DNA of 26,862 bases from Spirogloea muscicola. Its lineage: Eukaryota > Streptophyta > Zygnematophyceae > Spirogloeales > Spirogloeaceae. The stretch lies in NCBI GenBank assembly GCA_009602725.1, contig WELB01000155.1, positions 27,546 through 54,407 on the forward strand, given 5' to 3'. This document shows, in pieces, positions 24,809 to 26,862 of the stretch (position 1 is the first letter of the stretch; every line of letters starts with the position of its first letter). The notes under the pieces were generated by a model, which was given only the letters and a program-made list of their open reading frames with translations, was not told the DNA's origin and did no database searches. A program made the position numbers and the translations under genes.

Positions 24809-25858
24809 TAGGGAGAAAGGGCTCGCCCATTGAGGATAGGGGCTGGAAAAAGCGAGCCCAAAAAAGAATGAACTAAGGACGAGAAGGGGCCAGGGGAAGT
24901 ACGAAGAACAACAAGCACAGAAAGAAACGAAGCGGCTACGAAGCACTCAGAAACCCCAACTAAGCAGCCTCAGGTCAGAGAGACTGGGTTCCTGGAAGCG
25001 GGTCCCCTGGCCAGAGCCAGAGGCAGCAGCGAGGGCTCTGCCTGCACGCAGGTGCAGCGCGCGGGCCAGAGACCTCTGCAGTGAGACGGCCAAGCGCATG
25101 CGGTACACCTGCGCTAGCGACCCTGCTGCATGGGAGTCCACCGGCTCCCCATGGAAGCGGCGGACAATGGCGTGGCGTGAGAGCTGGTTGAGCAGCTCGA
25201 GCCACCGAGCGCCCAGCGCTCCGTGCGTATCGATGGCGAGCGGGAAGAACTCGTCTTCCCGCGGGTGATCTGCGTATTTTAGCTCCTTGACCCGAGCGGC
25301 GCAGGCTACCGCATACCCAGCCTTGGTGGCACACTGGGTTGGGTGTGAGCGGTCACATGAGTCAGTGGTCACCACGTCCAGGAGAAGACGTGGCCCGCCT
25401 GCTGGTGGGGGTGGCCACAAGGTCGACGCGACGAGCGTGGAGACCGTCGGCCCGTTGCTGGAGCGGCATGACGGCGGAGTTCTCGGCTGCCACTGAGAAG
25501 CCAGCCTCCACAAGGATGCCATGCATCGCATCCCGGAGTTGGTCGTGGGTCGCTGTCCGCTCTCCGCCGTGGGAACAGCGCAGAACATGAGCGGCCAGCT
25601 CCCCAGGCTCGGCCCCTCGCTCGCCACATTCACAGTGTTGCACACCCTGGAGACATGGCGGCGGCAGGCCCAGGAGCTGGTGGACGGCTGCGGAACACCT
25701 CGTCCGGGAGTGTGAGGGCTTCATTTAGGGGGAGGGCCTGGAGCCACGCCGCGGCCCCCGGGGAGGAGGCCGAGTGGAGTCGCACGCGCCCGCGCAGGTC
25801 GGCCTCCGGGAGCTGCAGCAAGGCGGTGGTGAAGGCTGCCTTGTCCATGGCGGCTGCA
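24809..25858 (-). pseudogene. Retroelement C-terminal third, subfamily B, with 3'UTR
   Basis: Minus-strand order: MDKAAFTTALLQLPEADLRG, VRLHSASSPGAAAWLQALPL, frame change, CECGERGAEPGELAAHVLRC, TATHDQLRDAMHGILVEAGF, ARRVDLVA, frame change, GPRLLLDVVTTDS, ELKYADHPREDEFFPLAIDT, HGALGARWLELLNQLSRHA, AGSLAQVYRMRLAVSLQRSL, ARALHLRAGRALAAASG and PSLSDLRLLSWGF with TGA at 24947-24949. It is the best guide to the ancestral order from the linker to the C-terminus. The usual RGY is WGF here. Two or more frameshifts make it inactive. The 3'UTR (24946-24809) matches 24290-24425. Confidence 0.82.
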
Positions 25859-26033
25859 AGTCTTCAGACCTTGTCCATTCCTTTGGGCTGGCCTCTCCCA
25901 GCCACCAGTTACTCTGGCCGCGCTTGCTCTTTCTTCTTTGCCAGCCCCTCTTCTCTATGGGCGCGCACTTCTTCTTCTCTATGGGCGAGCACTTTCTTTC
26001 TTCTCTTGGGAGTGCCACTTCTCTATTCCTTTC
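25859..26033 (+). repeat. Mixed element 3'UTR fragments
   Basis: Begins CTTCAGACCTTGTCCATTCC with GGGCTGGCCTCTCCCAGCC and TCTGGCCGCGCTTGCTCTTT, a subfamily A 3' end lacking its coding part. It continues with two partial copies of CTTCTCTATGGGCG(A/C)GCACTT (about 25945-25970 and 25972-25995), the segment that follows the hairpin in the 24426-24760 units. No gene present. Confidence 0.65.
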
Positions 26034-26150
26034 TAGAGAAGAAGTGGCTCTCCAATGGGGGCAAGGGCTGTGAGAAGCGAGAGAAGTGGCTCTCTCAATG
26101 GGGGCAAGGGCTGTGAGAAGCCAGCCCGAAAAGAATTGACAAGGTTCGAA
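26034..26150 (-). repeat. Tandem duplication of about 46 bases ending in a hairpin unit
   Basis: GAGAAGTGGCTCTC, CAATGGGGGCAAGGGCTGTG and AGAAGC occur twice in succession (about 26036-26082 and 26083-26121); the second is followed by CAGCCCGAAAAGAATTGACA, the usual hairpin-unit end. The second unit has an extra TC in its CTCTCTC run. Confidence 0.75.
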
Positions 26151-26281
26151 AGGGCCAAACTACAAGCCAAGCAGCGACTGCGGGGCCTGAAGAGGCTATG
26201 GCAGAACGGGGGAGGATGGACCACTCAGTAATTACGAGTGAGGAGCCTCACATCCGACAGACTAGCTGCCGGAAAAGTATC
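26151..26281. other. Short unassigned spacer
   Basis: Holds no recognised element or gene. A short frame starting at 26198 is carried into antisense repeat sequence and is not supported. Confidence 0.35.
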
Positions 26282-26551
26282 GAGAGAAGGGCTCGCCCAT
26301 TGAGGATAGGGGCTGGAAAAAGCCAGCCCAGAAAAGAAAAGAATGAACAAAGGACGAGAAGGGGCCAGGGGAAGTACGAAGAACAACAAGCACTACAAAG
26401 AAACGAAGCAGCTACGAAGCACTCAGTAACCCGTGCTAAGCAGCCTCAGGTCAGAGAGACTGGGTTTCTGGAAGCGGGTCCCCTGGCCAGAGCCAGAGGC
26501 AGCAGCGAGGGCTCTGCCTGCACGCAGGTGCAGGGCGCTGCACCTGCGTGC
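26282..26551 (-). mobile_element. Subfamily B C-terminal end with 3'UTR, 5' fold-back hairpin
   Basis: On the minus strand: coding relic ending KPSLSDLRLLSTGY and TGA (26423-26425), then the B 3'UTR with hairpin and GGGCGAGCCC segment. Its 5' edge is a 14-bp perfect hairpin at 26520-26551 (CACGCAGGTGCAG / CTGCACCTGCGTG, loop GGCG, extended by one G-C pair). The hairpin sits at the same LHLRA codons as the one at 24162-24193. Confidence 0.82.
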
Positions 26552-26622
26552 CGGCAACTATCCCCCTGACGAAAGCCGGAGGCCGCAGCGAGAGCACGGC
26601 CAGCACGCAGATGCAAGAGCAA

Positions 26623-26862
26623 GCGCGGCCAGATTAACTGGTGGCTGGGAGAGGCCAGCCCAAAAGAATGGACAAGGCCTGAAGGAGTCGGAGTGCTAAG
26701 GACTGAGACAGCAGTAAGCGAACTCTCAGTAACCTCTCGTCAGTAGATGCAAGTCTGAGTAGCTAGCAGGCGGAAAGACGTCGCCCTGACGGAAGCCGGA
26801 GGCCGCCGCCAGAGCGCGGCCTGCGCGCAAGTGGACCGCAAAAGCTAGGGACCGCTGCACAG
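26623..26862 (-). mobile_element. Subfamily A end, open at the window edge
   Basis: From the window edge one minus-strand frame reads VQRSLAFAVHLRAGRALAAA, SGFRQGDVFPPASYSDLHLL and TRGY with TGA at 26726-26728, all without a break. The 3'UTR follows to 26623 with the hairpin and CTGGCCGCGCTTGCTCTTG end. This is the least damaged subfamily A C-terminus in the window and could belong to a longer copy beyond it. Confidence 0.82.

Overview
The window is eukaryotic nuclear DNA. Coding exons are GC-rich, GT-AG introns are dense, and several genes belong to land-plant/green-algal families: a TBL/PMR5-type polysaccharide O-acetyltransferase, an SRFR1-type TPR protein and a plant-type class 3 lipase. 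I infer a green alga, probably a chlorophyte or prasinophyte. I cannot name the species. Exon structures were assembled by hand from splice sites and reading phase.

Layout. 35-3116 (+): class 3 lipase, six exons. 3117-5588: gene-free DNA, retroelement remnants and a C-rich TBL upstream region. 5589-7877 (+): TBL protein, three exons. 7878-9005: gene-free with two short hairpin repeats. 9006-10486 (+): small, probably plastid-targeted membrane protein in about four exons. 10487-11765: nothing recognised. 11766-13754 (-): YqaJ/lambda-exonuclease-like nuclease, two exons. 13797-13980: retroelement remnant. 14353-14807: an assembly gap followed by 123 A. 14808-20596 (+): SRFR1 homologue in about 17 exons, several of them tiny. 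20597 to the end: nested retroelement fragments.

The host genes show no operon-like logic; they are independent loci. The mobile DNA is coherent. Most fragments come from one retroelement family whose protein has a Cys-His motif, a restriction-like-endonuclease-like domain, an LHLRAG-like segment and a conserved C-terminus ending SDLxLL(S/T)RGY-stop. Three subfamilies (A, B, C) are separable. A and B share a 3'UTR hairpin (GGGCTGGC...GCCAGCC), and A-type ends and tail-to-tail fragments carry a CTGGCCGCGCTTGC end. The same hairpin is scattered through host introns and spacers. One subfamily A region forms an inverted repeat with 730-bp arms and a 63-nt spacer. Three further short perfect fold-back hairpins sit at or near ends of element copies. 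No RT catalytic core lies in the window, so the non-LTR classification is inferred.
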